Below are positions 7,841 through 16,127 of a stretch of DNA of 64,000 nucleotides, one piece after another; the first letter of the stretch is position 1; each line of letters opens with the position of its first letter. Below the pieces are notes generated by a model. The model saw nothing but the letters and a program-made list of their open reading frames with translations, did no database searches and was not told the DNA's origin. The position numbers were made by a program, and so were the translations under genes. Origin of the DNA: Cohnella hashimotonis (GTDB taxonomy: Bacteria > Bacillota > Bacilli > Paenibacillales > Paenibacillaceae); assembly GCF_030014955.1 (NCBI RefSeq), contig NZ_JAGRPV010000001.1, positions 7,564,001 through 7,628,000 of the forward strand, in the 5' to 3' direction.

Positions 7841-8980
7841 TTACCGGCCGCCGAACACCTCCTCGACGAGCCTCGGAATCGCCTTCTGGAACGCCGCTGC
7901 CAGGGACATGGCGACGTCGTCCACATAATTCACGGAGGCGGTCAGGGTCTTGCTGCCGTCGGGCGTGCTATACATCAGCGCCGCGTAGCCCGAAATGCCG
8001 CCGTTGTGCGTGATGATGGTAACTTCGCCGTTCGGACCGGCGTTCTGCACGAACACCCCCAAGCCATAGCCGACCTTGGGATGCGGCTTGCACATCTCGG
8101 CCAGCAGCGGGGCCGGGAGGAGCTTGCCGCCCATCAGCGCGGTGATGAACGTGTGAAGATCCCGGGTGGTCGAGATCATGTCGCCGCCGGTGGAGATCCA
8201 GGAGGGGTTCTGGCGGGAGATGTCGACCGTCTTCTGCTCGCCGGCGTCCTCGTAGCGGTAGTAGGCGTGGGCGTGCGGCTCGGGGATCTCCGGCTGGGTG
8301 TCTGGTACCACGGTACCCGACAGCCCAAGCGGTCCCAGAATCAGCCGCTGCATCTCCTCGGCGAGCGAGCTGTCGGTGACCTTCTCGATCAGCAGCCTGG
8401 CCAGCACGTAGTTGGTGTTGGAATAGCTCCAGTCCGTGCCCGGCTCGAATCGCGCCGGCTTGGACAATGCCAGCTGTACCAGCTCCTCCGGCCGGTAGGT
8501 CTTGAACCGGTTGTCTACCCACTCCTGGCCCTGCCAAGTAATCCCGTTCACGACCGTCCCGTCTTCGTAGTACTCGCCGGTGTAGTTGAACACCCCGCTG
8601 GTGTGCTGCAGCAGCATTCGCACCGTGATCCGCCGGTCCAGCCCGAACTCGGGCAGATAGTCTGCCACCGGATCGTCCAGCCCGAACTTGCCTTCGGCAA
8701 CCAATTGCAGCACCACGGTCGCGGTGAAGGTCTTGGTGTTGCTGCCTATCCGGAAGTGCCCGTTCGTAGGCGGCTTCTCCGCCTCGCCCAGCCTGCTCAG
8801 CCCGGCGCTGCCGACCCACTCGCCCTGCTCATCGTTTACGCGCAGCTGCACCCCGAGGAAACCGGAATCGACGATGTCCTGGATGGCCTTCTGCAGCTCC
8901 GAGCGATCCTGCCCGGCAGCGAATCCTTTTTCCTTCCTATTTTCCGACGAACCGAAATTTTCCGTTGTTATCTTTTCCAT
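7841..8980 (-). CDS. Serine hydrolase, class C beta-lactamase / D-Ala-D-Ala carboxypeptidase family
   Basis: A 379-residue penicillin-binding-protein-fold enzyme. The active-site motif SNTK (SxxK, in FRIGSNTKTFTATV) is at about residue 79, the second motif YSNTNY matches YxN, and the third motif is HNGG in place of KTG, as in R61-type carboxypeptidases and esterase-like members. No clear signal peptide is visible, which suggests a cytoplasmic esterase or peptidase rather than a secreted lactamase. The start is ATG at 8980, behind GTGAGGG. An operator at 9039-9057 shared with the TetR gene upstream suggests repression by that regulator. The true substrate is unknown. Confidence 0.87.
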   Translation of the reverse strand: MEKITTENFGSSENRKEKGFAAGQDRSELQKAIQDIVDSGFLGVQLRVNDEQGEWVGSAGLSRLGEAEKPPTNGHFRIGSNTKTFTATVVLQLVAEGKFGLDDPVADYLPEFGLDRRITVRMLLQHTSGVFNYTGEYYEDGTVVNGITWQGQEWVDNRFKTYRPEELVQLALSKPARFEPGTDWSYSNTNYVLARLLIEKVTDSSLAEEMQRLILGPLGLSGTVVPDTQPEIPEPHAHAYYRYEDAGEQKTVDISRQNPSWISTGGDMISTTRDLHTFITALMGGKLLPAPLLAEMCKPHPKVGYGLGVFVQNAGPNGEVTIITHNGGISGYAALMYSTPDGSKTLTASVNYVDDVAMSLAAAFQKAIPRLVEEVFGGR

Positions 8981-9038
8981 TTTATTTCCCTCACTTTATG
9001 TGTTTTATCCGTTCAATTGTTTTAATTTAACGCTTATT

Positions 9039-9057
9039 CATACCAACCGATGGTATG
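9039..9057. promoter_or_regulatory. Candidate TetR operator before serine hydrolase
   Basis: CATACCAACCGATGGTATG is an inverted repeat (CATACC...GGTATG) about 60 bp upstream of the hydrolase start. Its first 12 bases recur in the same orientation on the minus strand at the TetR gene's own promoter (9771-9789), with similar 3' halves. Confidence 0.6.
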
Positions 9058-9090
9058 TATAGGCTTAAAAATAAGCTGCCTTTCGGCAGT

Positions 9091-9756
9091 TTAGTTTTCT
9101 TGGCTGACTTCTCTAGCTGACAAACGAGACAATTCCTCGAATCGTTGAAACAATTGTTCATCGAACAGATCAAGCCCCAGGCCTTTCAATATTTCATCGA
9201 AAAACCTTAACTTGCGCACCAGCATCTCGGGCGAAACTTGGAGGACCGCCGGGCTTAGCCATATGTTGGTGAGAATCATCAGCACTTCGCTAAGCTCCCT
9301 TGGATAGTCGGTTCGGATCGATCCGTCTCGCATACCCTGTTCGATGATGGGCTGAATATAGACGGGTACGGCTTTATTGATGATGTTCTCAATCTGTGCC
9401 GCCAGCATCTTCGGATTGCGCAAGAGGTTCGGTGCCACCGATGCCAGTTCGTCTTGAGCGGGATTGTCGAGAGAGACCCGGGAAATCTTGCGAAGCTTTT
9501 CCAGTCCGTTCAGCGAATTGTCATCCCGAACACCGGCCAGCATCTCGTCAGCGCCTTTGAACAAGTGGCTGGTGACGGCTTCCAGGATCTCCTCTTTCGA
9601 CTTGAAGTGATGGTAAATGGCGCCTTTGGTCAGTCCGCCCAGCTCGTTGATGATATCCTGAATGGAGGTCTGCTCGTATCCCTTTTGAATGAACAGGTTA
9701 AGAGCTGCAGTTAGTATCTGGTTGATTGTTTCTTCAGGATACTTATTCCTTGCCAT
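9091..9756 (-). CDS. TetR/AcrR family transcriptional regulator
   Basis: A 221-residue TetR repressor. The N-terminal helix-turn-helix is clear (INQILTAALNLFIQKGYEQT, then DIINELGGLTKGAIYHHFKSKEE). The rest is a helical effector domain. The start is ATG at 9756 (MARNKYPEE), next to GGGGAGG; an ATG seven codons upstream lies inside the candidate operator. Operators at 9039-9057 and 9771-9789 share CATACCAACCGA, so the protein probably represses itself and the serine hydrolase downstream. Whether the exporter genes on the other side are also controlled is open. The PadR gene looks like their regulator. Confidence 0.92.
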   Translation of the reverse strand: MARNKYPEETINQILTAALNLFIQKGYEQTSIQDIINELGGLTKGAIYHHFKSKEEILEAVTSHLFKGADEMLAGVRDDNSLNGLEKLRKISRVSLDNPAQDELASVAPNLLRNPKMLAAQIENIINKAVPVYIQPIIEQGMRDGSIRTDYPRELSEVLMILTNIWLSPAVLQVSPEMLVRKLRFFDEILKGLGLDLFDEQLFQRFEELSRLSAREVSQEN

Positions 9757-9770
9757 TCGTCCTCCCCTTT

Positions 9771-9789
9771 CATACATTCGGTTGGTATG
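9771..9789. promoter_or_regulatory. Candidate TetR autoregulatory operator
   Basis: CATACATTCGGTTGGTATG on the + strand reads CATACCAACCGAATGTATG on the minus strand. It is an inverted repeat (CATAC...GTATG) nearly identical to the site at 9039-9057. It sits 15 bp before the TetR start, where bound protein would stop its own transcription. Confidence 0.6.
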
Positions 9790-9854
9790 TTTAAAATGTA
9801 TCCGATCATCCTTTTAATGTCAACACCAAAATCAAAATTCCCTAAGCGCCAACA

Positions 9855-10625
9855 TTAAGCCACTTGCCGATTATAGGCTCGCACCGCGAATACGTAGGCG
9901 ACGATCAATATACCCAAGCACCAGGCCAGCGCAACCCAGATATCGTTACCTACCGGTTGGTTCGACAGCAGCGCGCGGATCGTTTCCACGATGGACGTCA
10001 CCGGCTGGTTCTCGGCAAAAGCGCGTACGACGGTCGGCATCGATTCGGTCGGCACGAACGCCGAGCTGATAAACGGGAGGAAGATCAACGGGTAGGAAAA
10101 GGCGCTTGCGCCTTCCACCGACTTGGCGGACAGTCCGGCAATGGCTGCGATCCAGGTGAGCGCCAGCGTGAACAGCACGAGGATGCCTGCTACCGCGAGC
10201 CAGGACAGGATCCCTGCCGAGGAACGAAAGCCCATCGCGAGCGCTACGAGAATGATGACGGCGATCGAGATAACGTTGGATACGACCGAAGTCAGCACAT
10301 GCCCCCACAGCATTGTAGAACGCGCGATCGGCATGGAGTTGAACCGCTCGATGATGCCCCGCTGCTTATCCAGGAACAGGCGGTAAGCGACATAGGCCAC
10401 CCCGCTGGCGATCGCCATCAGCAGGATGCCGGGCAGCAGGTAGTTCACGTAGTTATCTGTGCCGGTATCGATGGCGCCGCCGAACACGTACACGAACAGC
10501 AGCATCATTGCGATCGGCGTGACGCAGACCGTAAAGATCGTATCCACGCTGCGGAAAATATGGCGCATGGAACGTCCGAGCATGACGCCCATATCGCTGA
10601 AAAAGTGGCTTTTTGCCGTTTCCAT
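9855..10625 (-). CDS. ABC-2 type export permease (DrrB-like)
   Basis: Integral membrane permease of 256 residues with about six TM helices. It is of the ABC-2 (daunorubicin resistance DrrB) type. The family signature region is visible around YLLPGILLMAIASG and the C-terminal FLPFISSAFVPTESMP plus FAENQPVTSIVETIRALL. Its ATG follows the ATPase stop directly with no gap, so the two are co-translated. Together with the ATPase it forms an exporter for a drug, peptide or lipid-like compound. It is the last gene of a PadR-DUF1048-DUF1048-ATPase-permease operon. Confidence 0.9.
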   Translation of the reverse strand: METAKSHFFSDMGVMLGRSMRHIFRSVDTIFTVCVTPIAMMLLFVYVFGGAIDTGTDNYVNYLLPGILLMAIASGVAYVAYRLFLDKQRGIIERFNSMPIARSTMLWGHVLTSVVSNVISIAVIILVALAMGFRSSAGILSWLAVAGILVLFTLALTWIAAIAGLSAKSVEGASAFSYPLIFLPFISSAFVPTESMPTVVRAFAENQPVTSIVETIRALLSNQPVGNDIWVALAWCLGILIVAYVFAVRAYNRQVA

Positions 10626-11384
10626 TTAGATGGCCTCCTTTTTGCCGATGATCGCGAGGAAGATTTCCTCTAACGTCGGCTGCTTTTCCACATACTCAAC
10701 CTTTGCTTGGGGAAAACGCTTCTTCAGCTCCGCCAGCGTGCCGCCGGCGATGATCCTGCCCTCGTGCAAAATGGCGATTCGGTCGGCCAGCTGCTCCGCT
10801 TCCTCCAGATACTGCGTGGTCAGGAATACCGTCGTGCCGCCGTCGGCAAGCTCCTTGACGATCTTCCACACCTCGATGCGCGCCTCCGGATCCAGTCCGG
10901 TGGTCGGTTCGTCGAGGAAAATGATCTTCGGCTTGCCGACCAGGCTCAAGGCGATGTCGAGCCGGCGGCGCATGCCGCCCGAATACGTGGACGGCTTCCG
11001 GTCGGCGGCGTCCGTCAGGCCGAACCGCTTGAGCAGATCGTCCGCCACTTGGCGAGGCTGAGCGAGATGACGTAGCTTGGCGATCATGATCAAGTTTTCC
11101 CGCCCGGTGAGCACCTCGTCTACCGCCGCGAACTGCCCCGTCAGGCTGATCGCATGCCGCACCTGCTCGGGTTTGGACGAGACCTCGAAGCCGTTCACGA
11201 CGGCGTTGCCTCCGTCAGGCTTGAGCAGCGTGGCGAGGATTCTCACCATCGTCGTCTTCCCCGCGCCGTTGGAGCCGAGCAGGGCGAAGATCTCGCCCCG
11301 CTTCACCTCCAGATCGACGCCCTTCAGCACTTCCTTGCCCTTGAAGGCCTTTTTAAGGCCTTTCACTTCGATTGCTTTTTCCAT
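10626..11384 (-). CDS. ABC transporter ATP-binding protein (DrrA-like exporter)
   Basis: A 252-residue ATPase with Walker A GSNGAGKTT, signature motif YSGGMRRRLD, Walker B IIFLDEPTTGLDP and a switch His replaced by Gln in FLTTQYLEE. The Gln and the C-terminal region (EYVEKQPTLEEIFLAI) are typical of DrrA-type exporter subunits. The start is ATG at 11384, behind AAAGGAGGAG. It energises the permease encoded immediately downstream. Exporters of this type usually give resistance to, or secrete, hydrophobic compounds. The substrate here is unknown. Confidence 0.93.
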   Translation of the reverse strand: MEKAIEVKGLKKAFKGKEVLKGVDLEVKRGEIFALLGSNGAGKTTMVRILATLLKPDGGNAVVNGFEVSSKPEQVRHAISLTGQFAAVDEVLTGRENLIMIAKLRHLAQPRQVADDLLKRFGLTDAADRKPSTYSGGMRRRLDIALSLVGKPKIIFLDEPTTGLDPEARIEVWKIVKELADGGTTVFLTTQYLEEAEQLADRIAILHEGRIIAGGTLAELKKRFPQAKVEYVEKQPTLEEIFLAIIGKKEAI

Positions 11385-11398
11385 GCCGATCTCCTCCT

Positions 11399-11749
11399 TT
11401 ATTTCTTCTTGTCCGTCACTTTTTTCATGGCCTTGTTGACAGCCTGATTAGCGGATTCCTGCGCGATGTCGGCGTACGTTTTTGAATCCTTGATCAGCTC
11501 GTCGCAGAAAGCCGCCACGTCGCTGCCCGTCACTTCGAGCACGCCCTTGCCGGAGGCCGCGCCTTCTTCGAAAAGATCGACGATCCCCGACAGCAGCCCG
11601 TTTCCCTCGGTCAGCTCGACCGGTCCGACCTTAAAGAGATATTTTTGAATCTCTTTGTAAACGATCTGATAATCCTGCGGGAGCGCTTTGACCCGCGCCA
11701 CGTGCGCCCGCCATTCTTTTTTGCCCTCGATGATATCGCGAATGTTCAT
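11399..11749 (-). CDS. DUF1048 family protein (second of two)
   Basis: A 116-residue soluble protein of the DUF1048 family, recognisable from NIRDIIEGKKEWRAH, ALPQDYQIVYKEIQKYLF and the C-terminal AFCDELIKDSKTY pattern. It is helical, with no signal peptide or TM segment. The start is ATG at 11749, eight bases after GGAGG; an ATG at 11755 is too close to it. The gene lies between a paralogue at 11762-12109 and the exporter ATPase. In Firmicutes this family is repeatedly found with PadR regulators and ABC exporters, but I know of no established biochemical role. Confidence 0.82.
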   Translation of the reverse strand: MNIRDIIEGKKEWRAHVARVKALPQDYQIVYKEIQKYLFKVGPVELTEGNGLLSGIVDLFEEGAASGKGVLEVTGSDVAAFCDELIKDSKTYADIAQESANQAVNKAMKKVTDKKK

Positions 11750-11761
11750 TTTCATTTCCTC

Positions 11762-12109
11762 CTATTTGCCTAATTTTTTGGCTACGTTCTGGTTGAGCTG
11801 CTCGCGCCATTTGTCGCGGTAGGACTTTGCCCCTTCTTCGCCGGCCAGCGCCGCGCAGAAGCCTTTGATATCGTCGCCCAGCACTTCTTGGACGCGCTGG
11901 CCGTCCGCCGCCGATTCTTCGAGCAGGCCGAGCACGCCGTCGAGAATGGGCATCAGGTTGCGACCGCTGAAGCTCGAGTAGGACCACAGATTGGCGTTCA
12001 ATTCTCCCCATGCCGCTTGATAATCGGCCGGCAGCTTTTGGGCTCGCGCTTCAAAAGCTTTCATTTCCTTCGTCATGTCGCTGCCAGTGATCTTTTCCCA
12101 AAAGTTCAT
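11762..12109 (-). CDS. DUF1048 family protein (first of two)
   Basis: A 115-residue soluble DUF1048 protein (MNFWEKITGSDMTKEMKAFE start, then LPADYQAAWGELNANLW, GFCAALAGEEGAKSYRDKW). It shares the helical layout and the LPxDYQ and FC motifs with its neighbour at 11399-11749, so the two are tandem paralogues. The start is ATG at 12109, eight bases after AAAGGAG, and overlaps the PadR stop as ATGA. An in-frame ATG at 12157 inside padR is rejected. The function is unknown. A role together with the PadR repressor or the exporter is inferred from the operon only. Confidence 0.82.
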   Translation of the reverse strand: MNFWEKITGSDMTKEMKAFEARAQKLPADYQAAWGELNANLWSYSSFSGRNLMPILDGVLGLLEESAADGQRVQEVLGDDIKGFCAALAGEEGAKSYRDKWREQLNQNVAKKLGK

Positions 12110-12432
12110 TTTGTTATCTCCTTTAACTCGTTCATTTTGGATGATACGAACTCCCACTTTTCCCAGAACTTCCGAAGCTCCGCGCGGCCGGCGTCGTTGA
12201 TGGCGAAAAACTTGCGCGGCGGCCCTAGTTCCGAAGGCTTTTTGGTGATCTCTACCAGCTTGTTTTTTTCAAGCCGGATCAGGATGGTGTACACCGTCCC
12301 TTCCACGACGTCCGCGAAGCCGAGCGCGTTCAGCTGCCGCGTGATTTCGTAGCCGTACGTTTCTTTGCGGCTAATAATTTCAAGGACACAGCCCTCAAGC
12401 ACGCCTTTGAGCAATTCCGTTAAGTTTTCCAA
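12106..12432 (-). CDS. PadR family transcriptional regulator
   Basis: A 108-residue winged-helix repressor of the PadR type: LLKGVLEGCVLEIISRKETY at the N-terminus, YGYEITRQLNALGF recognition region, VVEGTVYTILIRLEKNKLV wing and FAINDAGRAELRKFW at the end. The start is TTG at 12432, eight bases after GAAGGG. A GTG three codons upstream lies too close to that site. It is the first gene of a five-gene operon with two DUF1048 proteins and an ABC exporter. A 9-bp inverted repeat at its promoter is its likely operator, so the exporter should be induced when a ligand releases PadR. Confidence 0.9.
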   Translation of the reverse strand: MENLTELLKGVLEGCVLEIISRKETYGYEITRQLNALGFADVVEGTVYTILIRLEKNKLVEITKKPSELGPPRKFFAINDAGRAELRKFWEKWEFVSSKMNELKEITK

Positions 12433-12470
12433 GACAATCACCCTTCACTATTCTGTATGACTGGTATGCA

Positions 12471-12520
12471 GTGTTACTTACTACTGCTATAAAGTAACAC
12501 GTAGTAGCTCGTGTTGTCAA
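12471..12520 (-). promoter_or_regulatory. padR operon promoter with inverted-repeat operator
   Basis: GTGTTACTT (12471-12479) and AAGTAACAC (12492-12500) form a perfect 9-bp inverted repeat with a 12-bp spacer. A perfect -35 hexamer TTGACA is on the minus strand at 12520-12515; the best -10 with 18-bp spacing (TACTTT) is weak and lies inside the repeat. A protein bound to the repeat would cover the -10 region and start site of the padR operon. Confidence 0.65.
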
Positions 12521-12608
12521 CAGTCTTCGTTTCATTTTCCTGCCCATTTATAACGTGCGCGGATGGGTTGTGCAAAAACGATCGCTTGGTCACCCGGAAT
12601 CGAGCCAT

Positions 12609-12640
12609 AAAAAAGGAGCAAGGGATGAGTCCCCTGCTCC
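12609..12640 (-). terminator. Rho-independent terminator
   Basis: GGAGCA-GGG (from 12615) pairs with CCC-TGCTCC (ending at 12640), followed on the minus strand by six U residues at 12614-12609. It ends the transcript of the exported protein gene that stops at 12659, and separates it from the padR operon. Confidence 0.75.
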
Positions 12641-12658
12641 ATAGACCGTACACACCGA

Positions 12659-13945
12659 TTACCATCTTCTCATCTCCGTAAAGCGCCATGCATAGGTTTC
12701 TTTCTCGGCCTGATACATCCACTTTTCCTCAACGGTTCGCGTTTTCCCACGCTTAGGCGTAACGGAGGTTTGCTCCATAACATAAATTTTCACAAGCTTC
12801 GGCGAAACCTGCTCCGTATGATCGATCTTATAAGTTTTGCCGAACTGCTCTTTCGTACCTGAGCTATACATACTTTTGGCAAATTGGCGCTGCTGCTTAT
12901 CGATCGTACTTCCTGGCTTAAGCATATCGTCCAGCGCGCTGAGGCGGTTTTCGTTCACTGCCGTAGAAAGTTTGCGATAGTAATCCTGCAGCAAGTCATT
13001 GACATAGATCGTCCGATTCTTGGTCCGAGTAATCTTGACGGAAGAAATGGATCCTTTGTAAGCAAAGGAGATCGCGTTAAACACGTCTCCGGTTGCCGGA
13101 TCGACCAAGTAGGTTGTGTAATTTGAGTTGTAGTTCGCTACCATCTTGCCGGTCTTCGCCGATTTAATCATCGAGAACACGCCGATCTCGATACGTCCCT
13201 TCGAATAATTGCCGGTGGCTTCGACCGTCTGATTGGCCGGCACCGTCTTCAAGAACCGCTCCTTTAGCAGTTGTGCGCACTGTTCGGGGGTAAAAGGCGG
13301 ATCATGCTTATCGACCATCAGATTATCGATGTATTGATCGTCCAGATAACCGTATACGGTGCCGGATTCCGGATCGATCCTGAAGATCTCGCTCTCGCCG
13401 AGGGCTTCGCCCCTGTTCATATTGCGGAAGACGTAGCCGCCATCCGAATACATAGACGAATACCCGTACTCGCCATGAACGTCGTTAATCTTCATTCGCA
13501 CGAGCGCCAGCGCTTCATCGATGGTCAGTGTATTCGGATCTCGGCTGGCATCGTACTGCTGCTTCGTCATGATCGTAATCTTCAAAGAAACGACGCTCTT
13601 ATCCGGCATTGTCGCTTGCACGTTAACAATACCCGCCTTTTTGGCAGTGACCGCTATTCCTACGGCACTTTGTTTGGTTATCGTCAGGTACGCAGAATCG
13701 ATCTTAAAAATGGCCTGATTTGCTAAATCGCCGTCATCGGAGAGATAACCGCAATAAACAGACAAAAAGGCATCGCCCAAATAAGGATCGCCTATCACTA
13801 ACTTGGCACCGCTGTTCGAGTCAATCGAGCATTTGTCTGCCTGCTTAGCCGCGGATGCGGCAAAAGAATTTAAATAAGGATTAGGTATGACCCCTGAAAT
13901 AAGTACCAGCATCAGCATCAGCATGAAAATAAACTTTGCTTTCAT
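12659..13945 (-). CDS. Exported protein of unknown function with Ig-like and PepSY-like regions
   Basis: A 428-residue protein with an N-terminal signal peptide (about residues 1-30, hydrophobic FIFMLMLMLVLISGVI). The first part (about 45-125) resembles a bacterial Ig-like fold (GIAVTAKKAGIVNVQATM). The middle part contains TIDEALALVRMKINDV and RIDPESGTVYGYLDDQ, which look like PepSY-type repeats. No catalytic motif was recognised. The start is ATG at 13945, nine bases after GGAAGG. It overlaps the stop of a small Cys-rich reading frame as ATGA. It is a single transcription unit with its own terminator. Export is well supported; function is not assigned. Confidence 0.75.
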   Translation of the reverse strand: MKAKFIFMLMLMLVLISGVIPNPYLNSFAASAAKQADKCSIDSNSGAKLVIGDPYLGDAFLSVYCGYLSDDGDLANQAIFKIDSAYLTITKQSAVGIAVTAKKAGIVNVQATMPDKSVVSLKITIMTKQQYDASRDPNTLTIDEALALVRMKINDVHGEYGYSSMYSDGGYVFRNMNRGEALGESEIFRIDPESGTVYGYLDDQYIDNLMVDKHDPPFTPEQCAQLLKERFLKTVPANQTVEATGNYSKGRIEIGVFSMIKSAKTGKMVANYNSNYTTYLVDPATGDVFNAISFAYKGSISSVKITRTKNRTIYVNDLLQDYYRKLSTAVNENRLSALDDMLKPGSTIDKQQRQFAKSMYSSGTKEQFGKTYKIDHTEQVSPKLVKIYVMEQTSVTPKRGKTRTVEEKWMYQAEKETYAWRFTEMRRW

Positions 13946-14271
13946 TGTTTCCAGCCTTCCAGCAATGGAATGTCCTTCACAATGATTTTGCCATAAATTG
14001 GACAGCCTGTACACGGCGGGCTTCCCTTCCCTGTTGCCAGCATGCAAATTAGGCCGCGTTGGGGAAGCCCGGCCATGGCAATTCGACTGCTCGCCTGAGA
14101 GCAGTCGCGACTTTTGGCTATGCATCTGTCACGTTGCTCTTTAGCTGCAGTACCTGCAAAAATACATCTATTTTCGCGCATATCGACCATTCCGGCAAGG
14201 ATAGATGCAGATATGCATCTAATTCCTTCATTCCAGCGCATTTCCGGTTCATGCTTTGAATTTACCTGCAT
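13942..14271 (-). CDS. Possible small Cys-rich protein
   Basis: An open frame of up to 109 codons with seven Cys residues, including a CxxC pair in SPPCTGCPIYGK near the C-terminus. Its stop overlaps the start of the exported protein gene as ATGA, the pattern expected for coupled translation. Support is weak: no good ribosome-binding site precedes the first ATG at 14271, and the true start could be one of several later ATGs. No family was recognised. It could be a metal-binding protein or chance reading frame. Confidence 0.3.
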   Translation of the reverse strand: MQVNSKHEPEMRWNEGIRCISASILAGMVDMRENRCIFAGTAAKEQRDRCIAKSRDCSQASSRIAMAGLPQRGLICMLATGKGSPPCTGCPIYGKIIVKDIPLLEGWKQ

Positions 14272-14524
14272 ATTAAGTCAATTTCATAAACATTTTTTAC
14301 CAGAATAATTCCGAACTTTTAATACAAAATAGAACCTCTGAGATTCGGAAAAAAGCCCAAAACCGAACGTTATTCGTCAAATCTTTGATTAGGTTTGTTT
14401 AAACTAGCGATTTTTTGAATTATGAAATTGACTTTATTTGCAGTTATTTCATCAGGCATCGCTGACTGGTGAAAATTAGATGTACATTTGCAGTTATTCG
14501 CCCCGCACACATCCGAATTCGATC
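14272..14524. other. AT-rich intergenic region with 50-bp-spaced direct repeat
   Basis: No gene was seen here. The segment is AT-rich compared with its surroundings. It contains TTTGCAGTTATT at 14437-14448 and again at 14487-14498, exactly 50 bp apart, with partly similar flanks. It probably holds the promoter for the exported-protein unit, but no convincing -35/-10 pair was found. Confidence 0.4.
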
Positions 14525-14555
14525 AAAAAAACGCCCCGAGTCCCGCTCGGAGCGT
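14525..14555 (-). terminator. Rho-independent terminator of the nucleoside operon
   Basis: On the minus strand CGCTCCGAG pairs with CTCGGGGCG (one mismatch) around a CGGGA loop, followed by seven U residues. It lies about 130 bp beyond the nucleoside phosphorylase stop, after a tandem-repeat tract, and ends the operon that starts near 20800. Confidence 0.75.
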
Positions 14556-14564
14556 CCAGTCTAC

Positions 14565-14664
14565 TCTATTTCGTCGATGCATTCTCTATTCCGTTGACGC
14601 CTTCTCTATTCCGCCGACTCCTTCTCTATTTCGCCGATGCCTACTCTATTTCGTCGATGCCTTC
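14565..14664. repeat. Tandem repeat, 20 bp x 5
   Basis: Five head-to-tail 20-bp units each begin with TCTATT and are variants of TCTATTTCGTCGATGCCTTC, at 14565, 14585, 14605, 14625 and 14645. The array lies between the nucleoside phosphorylase stop and its terminator, so it should be transcribed as 3' untranslated RNA. The units differ by a few bases each, mostly C/T changes. Confidence 0.9.
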
Positions 14665-14681
14665 GCATCCTGCTCCGATAA

Positions 14682-15413
14682 CTACGCGTCTTGATCCGCC
14701 AGCTTAGCGACGGCGCGCAGCGCCGCCTCGATCTCCCGCTCGACCGCCTGTGCGACGACATCGGTGTGCGGGTCGTATTCGGCCGCGAGATCGGCGTCCG
14801 CGTAGCCGTCCACCGCCAGGATCGCGCCCGCCCGCGCGCCGCGCAAGCTCGCGATTACGTACAGCGCGGCGATCTCCATCTCGACGCCGATGGCGCCCGC
14901 CTTTTTGTACGTCTTGTGCGGCACGTCCAGCGCGCCTTCGAAAAAGACGTCTACCGTCACGGTGATGCCTTTGCCCACGACGCCGCCGAGCTCGCGCGCC
15001 GATGCGTCAAGCGCCTCGACGATGCGGCTGTCCGCGACGGCCGGGAACCCGTCCGGCACGATTGACCGGGTAAGCCCGTCGGTCCGAACGGCCGCCGTGC
15101 TGACGATCAGGCTGCCGGCCGGCGTCTGCTCCGAGTACGAGCCGGCGGTACCGACGCGAATGAGCGTCTTCACGCCCGCGCGGATTAGCTCCTCGAAGCA
15201 GATGGCCGCGCCCGCCGAGCCGACGCCATGGCTGACGACCGCAAGATGCACGCCTTGGTAGTCGCCGACGAACGTGCGGTATTCACGGGCGAATGCCAGC
15301 TCGCGCGCGCCTTCCAGCTTGCGCGAGATGACTTCGGCCCGGCGCGGGTCGCCGCAGACGATCGCATATTCGGGAATGTCTTCGGAATGAATCTGCAGGA
15401 TCGGCAAGTACAT
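14682..15413 (-). CDS. Nucleoside phosphorylase (uridine phosphorylase-like, NP-I family)
   Basis: A 243-residue enzyme of the trimeric/hexameric NP-I family. It splits a nucleoside with phosphate to a free base and (deoxy)ribose-1-phosphate. Family features: phosphate-binding GDPRR near the N-terminus, SHGVGSAGAAICFEELI, RVGTAGS, and the nucleoside-binding GVEMEIAALYVIA strand with its Glu-Met-Glu. The start is ATG at 15413, behind AAAGGAG inside the end of the previous gene. It is the last gene of an operon that imports nucleosides, so it should process the imported substrate. Whether it prefers uridine or purines cannot be read from the sequence with certainty. Confidence 0.88.
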   Translation of the reverse strand: MYLPILQIHSEDIPEYAIVCGDPRRAEVISRKLEGARELAFAREYRTFVGDYQGVHLAVVSHGVGSAGAAICFEELIRAGVKTLIRVGTAGSYSEQTPAGSLIVSTAAVRTDGLTRSIVPDGFPAVADSRIVEALDASARELGGVVGKGITVTVDVFFEGALDVPHKTYKKAGAIGVEMEIAALYVIASLRGARAGAILAVDGYADADLAAEYDPHTDVVAQAVEREIEAALRAVAKLADQDA

Positions 15414-15415
15414 CG

Positions 15416-16093
<678 letters not shown>

Positions 16094-16127
16094 CTTCGGT
16101 GTTAACCTCCTCTGGCGTCCGGCATGA

